Below are positions 1-8,007 of a DNA stretch of 64,000 nt, piece by piece. Source of the stretch: Treponema sp. (GTDB lineage Bacteria; Spirochaetota; Spirochaetia; Treponematales; Treponemataceae); contig JAFZKN010000007.1 of the NCBI GenBank assembly GCA_017553635.1, positions 186,001 through 250,000 on the forward strand. The letters run 5' to 3'. The translations under genes and the position numbers were made by a program. A model generated the notes under the pieces. That model was not told the DNA's origin. It worked only from the letters and a program-made list of their open reading frames with translations, and searched no databases. Numbering within the stretch: the first letter of the stretch is position 1; every line of letters starts with the position of its first letter.

Positions 1-17
1 AGGAGATATATTATAAA

Positions 18-1076
18 ATGGAAACTTCTAACAACATACAGCCTGTAAAACCTGTTAAAAAACAGAAAAAATCTTCAGGTCTTGCCGTATTAATAATTAT
101 TGTTGTTCTTCTTTTGGGCTTTGCATGTTTTACATTTTTTGATGGCGGAAACAGTTTAGTTTCATCATCTTTTTCAACTTCACCTATGGGTTCAAATGAG
201 GTCTTTAAGACATTCAGCTTTAGAAGCCAGAATTTAAATTCTACACCGATGATTAATTCTGATTACATTGCAAAGATTTACATCACGGGAATAATCCAGA
301 AAGAAAACAAAACTTATAACCAGAAATGGCTTCTGGATACAATTGATACTTTAAAGAACGACAGCAGAAACAAGGGAATCATCCTTTTTATAGATTCACC
401 TGGAGGATCAGTTTACGAAGCTGATGAACTTTATCTTGCACTTTCTGATTATCAGTCATCTCACAAACCTGTATGGTCTTACATGGCTTCTCTTGCTGCA
501 AGCGGCGGATACTACATAGCATGCGGTTCAACACATATCTGTGCAAACAGAAACACACTTACAGGTTCTATCGGTGTAATTGCAGGACAGTCTCTCGACC
601 TTACTGAATTGATGCAGAAATATGGAATTAAATCTAAAACATTTACTGCAGGTAAAAATAAAAACATGCTCAACTACAACAATCCTTTAACAGAAGAGCA
701 GGAAAAAATCATGCAGTCAATCGCTGACGAATGCTACGAACAGTTTACAACAATTGTTTCATTCAATAGAAATATTCCAATTGAGCAGGTTAAAACAATT
801 GCAGACGGAAGAATCTATACTGCAAAGCAGGCTCTTAACTTAAAGCTTATTGATAAAATCTGTTCTTTTGACGAAGCTGTAACTGAAATGCGCGCAAAGT
901 TTGATCTTAGCGGTGTAGAAGTTGTCGATTATAAATATGTTCCAAAGCTAAGCATCTATGACATGCTCTATAATCTTGCGTCAGGTGTAAAGCCACTTGC
1001 ACAGAGCCCGGAAACAAAGCTTATCGAAATGACAGAAAGCAGCGTTCCATATCCTGCATATATTTATGAAAAATAG
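18..1076 (+). CDS. sppA: Signal peptide peptidase SppA (S49 family)
   Basis: Membrane-anchored serine protease that degrades cleaved signal peptides. The 352-aa protein has a Lys-rich N-terminus, one membrane anchor at about residues 21-42 and a single S49 domain from about 85 to 300, so it is the short single-domain form rather than the double-domain E. coli type. The nucleophile is probably Ser162 in SLAASGGYY and the general base Lys215 in AGKNKNML, about the 52-residue spacing known from Bacillus SppA. The substrate-groove motif DSPGGSVYEA (126-135) is present. AGGAG at 1-5 lies 12 nt before the ATG and sets the start. The gene upstream is outside the window. A terminator-like hairpin follows at 1142. 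Confidence 0.93.
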   Translation: METSNNIQPVKPVKKQKKSSGLAVLIIIVVLLLGFACFTFFDGGNSLVSSSFSTSPMGSNEVFKTFSFRSQNLNSTPMINSDYIAKIYITGIIQKENKTYNQKWLLDTIDTLKNDSRNKGIILFIDSPGGSVYEADELYLALSDYQSSHKPVWSYMASLAASGGYYIACGSTHICANRNTLTGSIGVIAGQSLDLTELMQKYGIKSKTFTAGKNKNMLNYNNPLTEEQEKIMQSIADECYEQFTTIVSFNRNIPIEQVKTIADGRIYTAKQALNLKLIDKICSFDEAVTEMRAKFDLSGVEVVDYKYVPKLSIYDMLYNLASGVKPLAQSPETKLIEMTESSVPYPAYIYEK

Positions 1077-1120
1077 TATTTTTTCTAAGAAAAAAATATA
1101 AAAAACAGTATTTATATTGT

Positions 1121-1993
1121 ATGAACAATATAAATATAAATAAAAAGAAACGGCCAGTTTTAGCAATTCATAAAATCTGCACCGTTTCTTTTTTTATGTC
1201 ATGCGCATGTTTTCTCTGTACATTCATTTTCGGCTGCAGTTTCCCGCTCGAATTTCCCAGAACAGAAAAAATACTTATCGAACTTCCGGCATGGGACAAC
1301 GCAAGCTACCCTGTTCTTGAAAACTGGAAAATAGAAATCACGGACTCTAAGGTTAACCGGATCTTTTATATCAATTCGAATGAAAAAATATTTTCATGTA
1401 CAGTCACAAAAGATTCGATAACATCAATTCTTGCATATCCTGTAACAGAGCCAGATTTTTTTTACCCCGCAGGAACTATCTATCCTTCTGCCGATAACGG
1501 TCACAGTACTTACATCAATCAGACTAAAACATACCGTGCACAATGGCATAAAGGAATTACTTCAATTACACTAAAAGAGCTTTTATTAATGCGCAGCGAT
1601 AAAACCACAAATGCTTTGAAATATTTTAATTTTAACAAACTTGATGAAACATTTTTATCAAAGGATAAAAGTGCATTTGAAAAATATGATTCTTTATCAA
1701 CTAAAAAATGTACAACCGCTTTTAACACAGACATAGAGACATTAAAACAAAGAATAATCAATCCGCCATCAAGATTTACAGTTCCATATTTTAATACAAA
1801 GTCATATTCACTCTCATCATTAAAAAATCATGACAGTTCAGCACATGTTTTTTGTCCATATATTCCTTTAAATGAATTTTCAAAAGAAAAAGGCTGCATT
1901 ACAATTCAGACAGAACCACCGAACTGCAAAACAGCCTTTTTGTATAAAGGGCAGCTTCATTATTTTAATAATAAAGAACTCATTCCCTATTAA
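1121..1993 (+). CDS. Predicted lipoprotein of unknown function
   Basis: 290-aa protein I do not recognise. A basic N-terminus (KKKR at 8-11) is followed by a hydrophobic stretch ending in FIFGC, which fits a relaxed spirochaete lipobox with the acylated Cys near residue 39. The rest is polar with no clear domain. I keep the ATG at 1121 because the later in-frame ATG (1196) would remove the basic n-region; no Shine-Dalgarno is visible, but TATTTA at 1109-1114 lies 6 nt upstream. A long inverted repeat ending in a T-run covers codons 8-25. It ends 6 bp from the converging coiled-coil gene. Confidence 0.6.
   Translation: MNNININKKKRPVLAIHKICTVSFFMSCACFLCTFIFGCSFPLEFPRTEKILIELPAWDNASYPVLENWKIEITDSKVNRIFYINSNEKIFSCTVTKDSITSILAYPVTEPDFFYPAGTIYPSADNGHSTYINQTKTYRAQWHKGITSITLKELLLMRSDKTTNALKYFNFNKLDETFLSKDKSAFEKYDSLSTKKCTTAFNTDIETLKQRIINPPSRFTVPYFNTKSYSLSSLKNHDSSAHVFCPYIPLNEFSKEKGCITIQTEPPNCKTAFLYKGQLHYFNNKELIPY
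1142..1195 (+). terminator. Terminator-like hairpin inside the lipoprotein 5' end
   Basis: AAAAAGAAACGG (1142-1153) pairs perfectly with CCGTTTCTTTTT (1182-1193), with a TTTTA/TAAAA inner stem in the 28-nt loop, and continues into a T-run. It would serve as the intrinsic terminator of sppA, yet it lies within the annotated start of the next gene. Confidence 0.5.
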
Positions 1994-1999
1994 TTGTGT

Positions 2000-3487
2000 T
2001 TATTTTTTTGAAATCTTAACAAACCATCCTGCACTCAACTGAGCATTTTCATCAAGCGAAATAAAATAAACGCTGTCCTTAAACCAAATGGCACCAGAAG
2101 CAACCTTTTTGTTTTCTTCATTATAAACAGCAACCTTTGTACTTCCATCATTCTTTACATTTGCTCTTGCTCCAGACTGAATGTAAGCAATATAATTTTC
2201 TCCTTCTGAAGAACCAAGAATAAATCCATCTACCTTTGAACTTGCTGCATATGCATCAAGCAGGATACCCGTATTACCAAGTGCATTTTTTACACCGAAA
2301 ATTTCTGATTTATATCCTTCTACTTCATTCTGGAGTCTTGCATTTTCAGTTTTGTAATCATTAATTTTTGTAACAGCTTTTGTCGCAACAGAATGCGCCA
2401 TATCATAAGCAATTTTCTTTTCTGAACTTACAACCCCCGACATTCCGTTTCCATAAGGAATTGCACTGTTAAGATTGCTCAATGCTACATAGTTTTCATA
2501 TTTCTCTTTAAGCTGATATATTTCCTGAGAGAATTCTTCATCAGGATTTGATACAGAATTAATGATTGAATCTGCATCAAACGTATCAACTGGAGCAACC
2601 TCTATATAATTCTGAACAATAGATTTTGCATTAGCATCTTTAACTACAGGATCAAGTTTTCCGAGTTTTGCTTCATAATAATTTGTAACATCATTAACTG
2701 CAGTTCTCTTTTCCTTGTAACTTCTTTCCTGATCAGAAGCCATTGCTGTTTTGAGTTCTTCAATTTTTGCTTCATACTCTTCAACAAGCTGTTTCTTTTC
2801 AATCTCATGAACCTGACGCTGCGAATCCATTTCTTTTTCCCAAGCCTGAGCTTTTTCGACGTTTTCGCTGTCAAAGTTTTTAAGCTGTTCTTCATACTGT
2901 TTTAATTCGATTTCTGCAGCACTGATTTTTTCATCATATTCTTCATGCGCAGCTTTAACTGTATCTCTGTAAGTCTGAAGAACCTTTTCTTCTCTTTCGA
3001 TTCTACTCTTTTTAGGAAGATTAAGTTTTTTGATATAAACTATATCTGAATCTCTTGTGCGCTTTGCCTGATCAATTCTTCCATCAAGTGCCGCCTGAAG
3101 CTCTGCTTTATTTTTTGAAGCCTTTTCGTAGAGATCCTGAGTTTTTGAAAGAGCATTAAAAAGATTTCTGAGATTTAAATCTTCAAATGCTTCGAGATTA
3201 ACTTCGATTTCACGGTTAGAAACCGACATTCGCGTTACAATTCCCCATGTAAGGAGAATTACTCCCACAAGAGTCAGAGAAAGTGTTAACCATATTTTTG
3301 TATCTTTATTCTTTCTTGTCTTTGCATATTCATTTTCAAGATCGTAACTTGTCACCTGTTTCTTCTTACGAAGCGGAATCAATTCATCCTGTAAAAAGAG
3401 GAGAACTTCGTTACCTTTTCTTTTTTCCGGAAGATTAGCAGTATTATCCAAATCTATAACCGGTTTTATTTTGTTGTCATTTCCCAT
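2000..3487 (-). CDS. Coiled-coil membrane protein of unknown function
   Basis: About 495 aa. An Asn/Lys-rich cytoplasmic N-terminus precedes one membrane segment (about residues 65-85, IWLTLSLTLVGVILLTWG), a long Glu/Lys-rich coiled coil (about 110-290) and a compact C-terminal region of short beta-like stretches that may be a sensor or anchoring domain. I chose the second ATG (3487) because AGAGG lies just upstream; the first ATG at 3499 is inside that signal. It overlaps the 3' end of the cyclase gene by 22 bp in another frame, so the two are co-transcribed and probably translationally coupled. That suggests a role with the cyclase, but no function can be assigned. Confidence 0.7.
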   Translation of the reverse strand: MGNDNKIKPVIDLDNTANLPEKRKGNEVLLFLQDELIPLRKKKQVTSYDLENEYAKTRKNKDTKIWLTLSLTLVGVILLTWGIVTRMSVSNREIEVNLEAFEDLNLRNLFNALSKTQDLYEKASKNKAELQAALDGRIDQAKRTRDSDIVYIKKLNLPKKSRIEREEKVLQTYRDTVKAAHEEYDEKISAAEIELKQYEEQLKNFDSENVEKAQAWEKEMDSQRQVHEIEKKQLVEEYEAKIEELKTAMASDQERSYKEKRTAVNDVTNYYEAKLGKLDPVVKDANAKSIVQNYIEVAPVDTFDADSIINSVSNPDEEFSQEIYQLKEKYENYVALSNLNSAIPYGNGMSGVVSSEKKIAYDMAHSVATKAVTKINDYKTENARLQNEVEGYKSEIFGVKNALGNTGILLDAYAASSKVDGFILGSSEGENYIAYIQSGARANVKNDGSTKVAVYNEENKKVASGAIWFKDSVYFISLDENAQLSAGWFVKISKK

Positions 3488-5205
3488 ATTCCTCTCCATT
3501 TAGCAGGTGCACTTTTGCGTCCCATTCTTGTTAAGAATACTTCTGATACTTCAAGATCCGCTTCTTTAAACTTTTTGCGGGCCTTTGTCCAATCTCCCTT
3601 GTAATAGAAAGCAAGTCCTTCTTCAAATACATCATACTTTTCTGAAAGTGCAACAGCACCCTGAACGTAAGTATCAATAGGGAAATAAACTTTCTTTCCA
3701 GTTGTCTTTCCCTTAACCATTACTGTATCAATTTCGTAGAACCTGTATCTCTTTGATATACTCTCTGCTTCTTTTTTAATATATTCAGAAACGATGACAG
3801 GAAGATGATATTCTCTTGTCAAACCTTCAAGACGGCTTGCAGAGTTTACATTATCTCCGATTACTGTGTTTGCCATATGTTCATCAGAACCGATATTTCC
3901 GTAGAACACAGTTCCACCATCAATACCAACACCAATATCAAGAAGTACAGCTTTATAAACACGGTCTTCTGCTGCAGTAAGTTTTCTCTTCTTTTCGATT
4001 TCTTTTCTGCGTTCTTTCATTTTTTCACGGAGTTCTGCAGTAACATTTGTAATTTCCCATGCTGCTTCTATAGCCTTAACAGATTTTTCAGCACCTATAT
4101 GTTCAGTACCGAAAATTGCAAGAATTGCATCACCAATAATAGAACCTATTACACCGGAACTCTGATGTACATTGTGAATTACTTTGTTATAATGAACGTT
4201 CAATACATCGATAATTTCATTTCCTAAAGTTTCTGTTCTATAAGTAAAACTCTTGATATCTGAGAAGAGAATTGTAAGTTCTCTCTGCATACCTTCAAGA
4301 GAAATCGGATTATTTGCATACGCTTTGTTTACAACATCTTTCGAAACAAATTTCTTGAATGTATTTAAAAGGTTGTTTACCGAAACAGAAAGCGCATTAA
4401 ACGATGCTGCAAGATAAGTAATATCATCATTTGAAGCATCATCTATATTGATAATTCCAAGCTCCTGTCTCTGCTGCATTTCATAAAGATCATTTGTAAT
4501 CTTTTTAATGTTCTCAAAGATTTTATTGAACATAAAGAATCCGAGACACATGAATACAAGAGTAAGGAAAATGATAATTCCACCTGTAATAATAATTACA
4601 GTCCACATCTGTTTTATAGAATCCGAGCGTGATTCAGCACGAACGAAATAGCAGTTCCAGTCATGGTGATACTTATAAACACCATAGTATTCACCATTAG
4701 CAGTCGTAAAATTAATCGACCCCTGATCAACACCTGCATCAAAATCAGCATTAAGTTTATCAAGAACCTTTACATCCGTAAAAGTCGTCGTTTTAAATGA
4801 TGGATTACTGCAGATAAAAAAAAGCATCTTTCCGGTTCTGTCAAAAGCGAACGCACAGCTGTTCTTCTGAGAAAAACCGCTTTTTGACGTCTTTTCAAGA
4901 GATTCAATACATTTTTCCCTTTCTTTTGAATAAGAATAAATCTGATACTGATTTCCTGCATTAATATACAGTTCCTTAAGCTGATTAACCATAAGCTGGT
5001 TAGTCAGTTCTGTTTTCTGATTTTCAGAAAGGTGAATTGATATGAAATTTGTCGTAAAATTTGACAAAAGGATAAGAAACACAAAAATTAACAGAATTTT
5101 TGCTGAAATTGGAATAATCGGTGTATTACCGACATACTGAAAGACTTTCTTCTTCGGCACTTTTAGATTAACCCCCGGAATAGCCATTTTTTCAAATTTT
5201 GCCAT
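3466..5205 (-). CDS. Membrane class III adenylate/guanylate cyclase
   Basis: 579-aa receptor-type cyclase that would make cAMP or cGMP from the NTP. Membrane segments at about 33-58 and 202-226 flank a 140-residue periplasmic sensor. A HAMP-like linker leads to a cyclase domain (about 305-505). Metal ligands are Asp316 (FSDIKSF) and Asp359 (IIGDAILAIF); the transition-state pair is in GDNVNSASRLEGL. The position before IGD that normally holds the adenine-recognising Lys (DKxxGD) reads GSIIGD, so base selectivity is uncertain. No Shine-Dalgarno is seen; the start is 36 bp from the divergent murJ start, and two overlapping TATAAT motifs on the minus strand lie in that gap. A C-terminal TPR-like tail follows the catalytic domain. 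Confidence 0.88.
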   Translation of the reverse strand: MAKFEKMAIPGVNLKVPKKKVFQYVGNTPIIPISAKILLIFVFLILLSNFTTNFISIHLSENQKTELTNQLMVNQLKELYINAGNQYQIYSYSKEREKCIESLEKTSKSGFSQKNSCAFAFDRTGKMLFFICSNPSFKTTTFTDVKVLDKLNADFDAGVDQGSINFTTANGEYYGVYKYHHDWNCYFVRAESRSDSIKQMWTVIIITGGIIIFLTLVFMCLGFFMFNKIFENIKKITNDLYEMQQRQELGIINIDDASNDDITYLAASFNALSVSVNNLLNTFKKFVSKDVVNKAYANNPISLEGMQRELTILFSDIKSFTYRTETLGNEIIDVLNVHYNKVIHNVHQSSGVIGSIIGDAILAIFGTEHIGAEKSVKAIEAAWEITNVTAELREKMKERRKEIEKKRKLTAAEDRVYKAVLLDIGVGIDGGTVFYGNIGSDEHMANTVIGDNVNSASRLEGLTREYHLPVIVSEYIKKEAESISKRYRFYEIDTVMVKGKTTGKKVYFPIDTYVQGAVALSEKYDVFEEGLAFYYKGDWTKARKKFKEADLEVSEVFLTRMGRKSAPAKWRGIWEMTTK

Positions 5206-5233
5206 TGCTTAATTTGAAAAACAATTATAGATT
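5205..5233 (+). promoter_or_regulatory. Candidate murJ promoter
   Basis: TTGCTT (5205-5210), 17 bp, TAGATT (5228-5233), then 8 nt to the murJ ATG. Transcription would start at or next to the start codon. It shares the 36-bp gap with the divergent cyclase gene. Confidence 0.45.
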
Positions 5234-5241
5234 ATTATATC

Positions 5242-6861
5242 ATGGATTCTATAGAAAAAACAGAGAAATTAGAGAAAAAAGAGAAAAACATAGTAAAATC
5301 TGGAATTAAACTGTCATTTTTAACTTTATTGTCACGCATTCTTGGCGTAATCAGAGAAGCTGCAAAAGCTCATTTTCTTGGAACAAGCGGATTTGCCGAT
5401 GCGTTTGGAGTTGCCTTTCTTATTCCTAACCTTTTAAGACGTTTATTTGCCGAAAACAGCATTTCTGTAGCATTCATTCCGACTTTCCGTGGTTACATTG
5501 AAGATAACCGGGATAAAAAAGAGACGCAGGAATTTATAAATTCAACCTTTACCCTTATCACTTTTTTAACGACACTCGTTGTCATAATCGGAACAATAAT
5601 TACTCCGCTGATTGTAAAAATATTTTATAAAGACAGTTCATCGGACATCATTGCAGAAACTGTAATTCTTACGAGAATCATGTTCCCGTATCTGATTGTA
5701 ATTTCAATTGCAGCTCTTTTTCAGGGGCTTTTAAACACGCTGAATATTTTTTCGCCGTCAGGTTTTACTCCAGTTCTCTTTAATCTATGCGTAATTTTTG
5801 GAACTATAATTTTACAGAAAAAAGCAGGAAACCCGGCACGTGCAATGGCAATCGGCGTCACAACCGGAGGAATCATTCAGGCACTTTTTCAACTTCCATT
5901 TGTCATTAAAAATGGATGGAAAATTAATTTAACTACACTCAAAAAAACTTTTACAAATCCAGGAACTAAAAAAGTTGTATCTCTCATTGTTCCGACAATA
6001 ATCGGAATGGCAACCTATCAGCTTAACGATCTTGTTTCTACCGCACTCGCAGGAAGAACAGAAGTCGGTGTTGTTTCAAGCCTTCAGTATTCTTTGAGAC
6101 TGCAGGAACTTATTCTTGGAATTTTTGCCGTCAGCATTGGAACTGTAATTCTTCCTGATTTGACAGGTCTTGCAAAAAAGAAACTCTGGAATGAATATAA
6201 TGACATGCTTACAAATGCAGTAAAAATAATTGCGCTTGTGTGTGTTCCGATTACTTTCTATTCTCTCATCACAGGAAGAGAAATCATCTCTCTTGTATTT
6301 AAAAGCCGGGCATTTAACGACGATTCAGTAAACCTTACATTAAGTGTTTTTATATACCATATATCTGCACTTTTCTTTATCGCCGCAAACAGAATTATTT
6401 CTCCTGCATTCTATGCCCAGGGAAACACAAAATTACCGACACTCGCAGGAATAATTTCCTTTATAATAAACATTATCCTTGCAATAGTTCTTACTTATTT
6501 CTTAAAGGGCCCTGGAATTGCACTTGCACTTTCTCTTTCAAGCGTTGTTAATACAGTTTTACTTTTTGTCTTTCTAAAGAAAATTGATGTATCAGGTGCA
6601 GGAACAATTGCTGCAAAATCAATGTTCTACTGTTTAAAAATGGTAATTCTTTCTTTTATTGCTGCAATTCCTGTTTATTATACTCATCCGATATTCGTCA
6701 AAAAATTTATTTCTCTCGGAAGATTTTTAGGAAACGGAATTCCATTATTCCTTTCATTTGCTTTTTTTGCATCAATCGGACTAATCTTACTCTTGATTAC
6801 AAAAGATGAAATATTATTCTCTATCATAAATAAATTTCTACAAAAAGGTAAATCAAAATGA
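5242..6861 (+). CDS. murJ: Lipid II flippase MurJ
   Basis: Moves undecaprenyl-linked peptidoglycan precursor across the inner membrane. The 539-aa polytopic protein has the MurJ/MviN signature at the N-terminus (TLLSRILGVIREA, then FADAFGVAFLIPNLLRRLF) and about 14 hydrophobic helices through to the C-terminus, the usual length for the family. A charged Lys/Glu-rich tail of about 20 residues precedes the first helix. No Shine-Dalgarno precedes the ATG; the candidate promoter is 8 nt upstream. The ATGA overlap with the M24 peptidase gene indicates translational coupling. Confidence 0.95.
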   Translation: MDSIEKTEKLEKKEKNIVKSGIKLSFLTLLSRILGVIREAAKAHFLGTSGFADAFGVAFLIPNLLRRLFAENSISVAFIPTFRGYIEDNRDKKETQEFINSTFTLITFLTTLVVIIGTIITPLIVKIFYKDSSSDIIAETVILTRIMFPYLIVISIAALFQGLLNTLNIFSPSGFTPVLFNLCVIFGTIILQKKAGNPARAMAIGVTTGGIIQALFQLPFVIKNGWKINLTTLKKTFTNPGTKKVVSLIVPTIIGMATYQLNDLVSTALAGRTEVGVVSSLQYSLRLQELILGIFAVSIGTVILPDLTGLAKKKLWNEYNDMLTNAVKIIALVCVPITFYSLITGREIISLVFKSRAFNDDSVNLTLSVFIYHISALFFIAANRIISPAFYAQGNTKLPTLAGIISFIINIILAIVLTYFLKGPGIALALSLSSVVNTVLLFVFLKKIDVSGAGTIAAKSMFYCLKMVILSFIAAIPVYYTHPIFVKKFISLGRFLGNGIPLFLSFAFFASIGLILLLITKDEILFSIINKFLQKGKSK

Positions 6862-8006
6862 AAAAATTTTCAAAAGATGAAATGAAAAATATATATAAAC
6901 ATCGCCGTGATTTTTTAGCACGTTTCATGAATGACAACGGAATTGATGTCATAGTAATTATTGATAACGAAGATACAAGAGATGCAAATTTAAGATATTT
7001 CTGCGGACACATCTGTGACGGAATCCTTATCATAAAAAATGACGGTTCCTGTTTTTTAATTCCATGGGATGTAAACCTTGCTAAAGATTATGCATTTGCA
7101 GATAAAATCATTCCTTTTACACGATATGAACGTGATAAAATTAAAGCAATCTCTTCTGTTCTAAATTCATTTCCGGCCAAGAGTAAAATGGTTGTAGAAA
7201 TTCCTCCGGTAACCTCTTACCCTGATTTTCTAAAAATCATCGATGCAGTGCCAGGATGGGATGTACGCTGCAAAGAAAACAGTGCACACAGTTTTATTGC
7301 TGCAATGCGTGCTGTAAAAGATGAATACGAAATCAGCTGTATAAAAGAAGCTGCAAAAATTGGTGACAAAATCATTAATGCTATAGAATCAAAAATTAAA
7401 AAGAATAAAATAAAAACAGAAACTGACGTTGCTCTATTTATCGAAAGCGAATGCAGAAAACATGGCTGTGAAAAAACAGGTTTTGATACACTTGCTGCAG
7501 GTCCTGAAAGAAGTTTTGCCATTCACTGTTTCCCTAATTACACTTCTGGAAACTGGCCTGATAACGGACTTTCTATTCTTGACTTTGGAGTTGTTTACAA
7601 CGGATACACAAGTGACACAACACTCACAGTTGCAAAGGGAAAGCTTTCCCCTAGCCAGAACAAATTGATTGAACTTGTTGAAAAAGCTGCAGAAGTAGGA
7701 AAACAATTCTATAAAAAAGATATTCCATTAAGACTTGCTGCATCTAAAGTTGATGAAGTTTTCAAAAAAGCAAAAAGAAGCATGCCTCACGGACTCGGAC
7801 ACGGGATAGGTCTTGCCATTCACGAATTTCCGTTTGTAAGACCTAAAGCAGAACCTGAAGTAGTTTTTATTCCTGGAATGGTCGTAACACTCGAACCGGG
7901 TCTCTATGATAAGGACCTCGGCGGTGTTCGTCTTGAAAATGACATTCTTATTACCGAAACTGGAAACGAAGTTTTAACCAATTCAAGAATAATAAGAATA
8001 GATTAA
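6858..8006 (+). CDS. M24 family metallopeptidase (Xaa-Pro aminopeptidase-like)
   Basis: 382-aa cytoplasmic dimetal peptidase. Residues 15-140 form a creatinase-like N-terminal domain and 150-380 the pita-bread catalytic domain. Predicted metal ligands are all visible: Asp242 and Asp253 (SILDFGVVYNGYTSDTT), His315 (HGLGHGIGLAIHE), Glu346 (LEPGLY) and Glu360 (VRLENDILIT). Family members release N-terminal residues ahead of proline; the exact substrate cannot be read from the sequence. It overlaps murJ by 4 bp (ATGA) and ends 1 bp from the converging TPR gene. Confidence 0.9.
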   Translation: MKKFSKDEMKNIYKHRRDFLARFMNDNGIDVIVIIDNEDTRDANLRYFCGHICDGILIIKNDGSCFLIPWDVNLAKDYAFADKIIPFTRYERDKIKAISSVLNSFPAKSKMVVEIPPVTSYPDFLKIIDAVPGWDVRCKENSAHSFIAAMRAVKDEYEISCIKEAAKIGDKIINAIESKIKKNKIKTETDVALFIESECRKHGCEKTGFDTLAAGPERSFAIHCFPNYTSGNWPDNGLSILDFGVVYNGYTSDTTLTVAKGKLSPSQNKLIELVEKAAEVGKQFYKKDIPLRLAASKVDEVFKKAKRSMPHGLGHGIGLAIHEFPFVRPKAEPEVVFIPGMVVTLEPGLYDKDLGGVRLENDILITETGNEVLTNSRIIRID

Positions 8007-8007
8007 T

